DNA of 5,302 bases from Nitrososphaeraceae archaeon. Lineage in GTDB: Archaea > Thermoproteota > Nitrososphaeria > Nitrososphaerales > Nitrososphaeraceae. The notes under the pieces were generated by a model, which saw only the letters and a program-made list of their open reading frames with translations, did not search any database and had not been told where the DNA came from. The translations under genes and the position numbers were made by a program. Below are positions 4,779 to 5,302 of this stretch, piece by piece (position 1 is the stretch's first letter; the number at the start of each line of letters is the position of its first letter). The stretch covers positions 1 through 5,302 of the forward strand of contig JASHSN010000593.1 in NCBI GenBank assembly GCA_030038695.1. Direction: 5' to 3'.

Positions 4779-5111
4779 CTAATATCCAATTCTTTTCATC
4801 TTTGAACCGCACTTGGGGCATGCGATCTGTCTATGCTCCGTTCCGCAGCTCATACAATAATATTTCAATGAGGAAGAATTTTGATTGGTATTGAACATCG
4901 AACCAAACATTGCTCCTCCTCCCATACTCCCAATTCTTTTTACCATTACCCTTCTCATATACATGTTAAGCAGAATAAATACCCCGAATATTGCAACTAA
5001 AGAGACTGGAAAAGGCAATACAAATGATATACCCAAGCTTACACCGAAGGATATTCCAATCCATACTATTTGGTTCACTAGGAACTGTTTGTTATTATTA
5101 TTGATACTCAT
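4779..5111 (-). CDS. Membrane-anchored zinc-ribbon protein
   Basis: This is a 110-residue protein. It has a short Asn-rich start, two adjacent membrane helices (about 11-32 and 35-52), a basic stretch (RRVMVKRI, 53-60), a Gly/Met-rich linker (61-70) and a polar linker. A C-terminal zinc ribbon follows, with Cys86-X2-Cys89 and Cys98-X2-Cys101 (YYCMSCGTEH ... ACPKCGSKMKR). The positive-inside rule places both ends and the ribbon in the cytoplasm. The ribbon could bind protein or nucleic acid partners; its target is not known. Proteins with this plan seem common in thaumarchaea, in my unverified recollection. The start at 5111 is preferred because GAAGGA lies 4 bases before it and a TTTAATTA box (5154-5147) would give a leader of about 13 bases. 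ATG 5144 would add 11 residues and would lie upstream of that transcription start. It diverges from the gene at 5235. Confidence 0.82.
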   Translation of the reverse strand: MSINNNNKQFLVNQIVWIGISFGVSLGISFVLPFPVSLVAIFGVFILLNMYMRRVMVKRIGSMGGGAMFGSMFNTNQNSSSLKYYCMSCGTEHRQIACPKCGSKMKRIGY

Positions 5112-5146
5112 TTTTCCTTCAGCATATCTATACTTGGCATACATTC

Positions 5147-5154
5147 TAATTAAA
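5147..5154 (-). promoter_or_regulatory. TATA-like box for the zinc-ribbon gene
   Basis: TTTAATTA on the minus strand, with transcription expected near 5124. This leaves a leader of about 13 bases containing a GAAGGA ribosome-binding-like site before ATG 5111. It is the only gene in the window for which a Shine-Dalgarno-like site seems to decide the start. Confidence 0.45.
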
Positions 5155-5203
5155 CGTAGTAGTTATTTGTTACTTACTTGGTAGCAATAATATTACGTGG
5201 CCA

Positions 5204-5211
5204 TTTAAATA
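5204..5211 (+). promoter_or_regulatory. TATA box for the gene at 5235
   Basis: TTTAAATA is centred 27.5 bases before ATG 5235, the archaeal leaderless spacing. An A-rich tract (5211-5228) fills the gap. It shares the 5112-5234 intergenic space with the divergent zinc-ribbon gene. Confidence 0.7.
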
Positions 5212-5234
5212 AACGAAAAAAATCAAAACCTTGT

Positions 5235-5302
5235 ATGGATATTCTGCAATACTTGAGAATTGGTGAGGTTAGGCCAAGCACCTTATTTCACACGCTTGGA
5301 AT
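5235..5302 (+). CDS. Start of a leaderless gene, cut by the window end
   Basis: The frame opens at ATG 5235 and stays open through 22 full codons to the end: MDILQYLRIGEVRP, then STLFHTLG. It looks like the start of a soluble cytosolic protein, with no signal peptide. The well-placed TATA box is the main evidence that this is a real gene and that this ATG is the start. The frame is too short to identify. The nearby TTG at 5231 lies in another frame that soon stops. Confidence 0.6.
   Translation, partial: MDILQYLRIGEVRPSTLFHTLG

Noticed and set aside
4885..5184. 99-codon plus-strand frame
   Set aside because: Antisense to the zinc-ribbon protein, which has four cysteines and clear membrane helices.
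1..5302. CRISPR array, defence island or complete insertion sequence
   Set aside because: No regularly spaced repeat series, Cas-like protein, transposase or integrase is visible; the only direct repeat has two copies.

Overview
The window looks like archaeal DNA, most likely from an ammonia-oxidising thaumarchaeon (Nitrososphaeria) of the low-to-medium GC soil type. Three things point there. The supported genes mostly have AT-rich TATA-like boxes centred about 26-27 bases before the start codon, the leaderless arrangement common in archaea. Almost no Shine-Dalgarno sites are seen. The small-protein repertoire (secreted peptide, two-helix zinc-ribbon membrane protein) also has the feel of that lineage. 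The assignment is an inference from sequence style, not a database result.

Layout. Bases 1-175 hold a palindromic repeat and a fold-prone element. At 176-418 (+) is a small helical protein with a possible -1 frame extension to 573. At 596-787 (-) is a small secreted peptide, with a 22-base direct repeat just upstream of its promoter. Bases 788-1626 contain no convincing gene, only repeats, weak ORFs and an isolated TATA box. At 1627-2988 (+) is the one long, confidently recognised gene: a MacB/FtsX-type ABC transporter permease without an ATPase gene in view. Bases 2989-3373 hold only a doubtful ORF. At 3374-3784 (-) is a hypothetical protein. At 4052-4240 (+) is a small leaderless gene, followed by a stem-loop. 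At 4572-4712 (-) is a protein-like reading frame without an intact start. At 4779-5111 (-) is a membrane-anchored zinc-ribbon protein. At 5235 (+) a leaderless gene begins and runs off the window.

How they work together. No operon is evident: nearly every gene is alone with its own promoter, and only about half of the window codes. The cell-envelope theme (permease, secreted peptide, zinc-ribbon membrane protein) is probably coincidental. The most interesting items are two reading frames that become continuous by a -1 shift at A-runs, the inverted palindromic repeat pair at 1-29 and 1443-1471, the promoter-proximal direct repeats at 832-912, and the foldable element at 49-132. I see no firm evidence of a new defence or mobile system, and no tRNA, rRNA or CRISPR.
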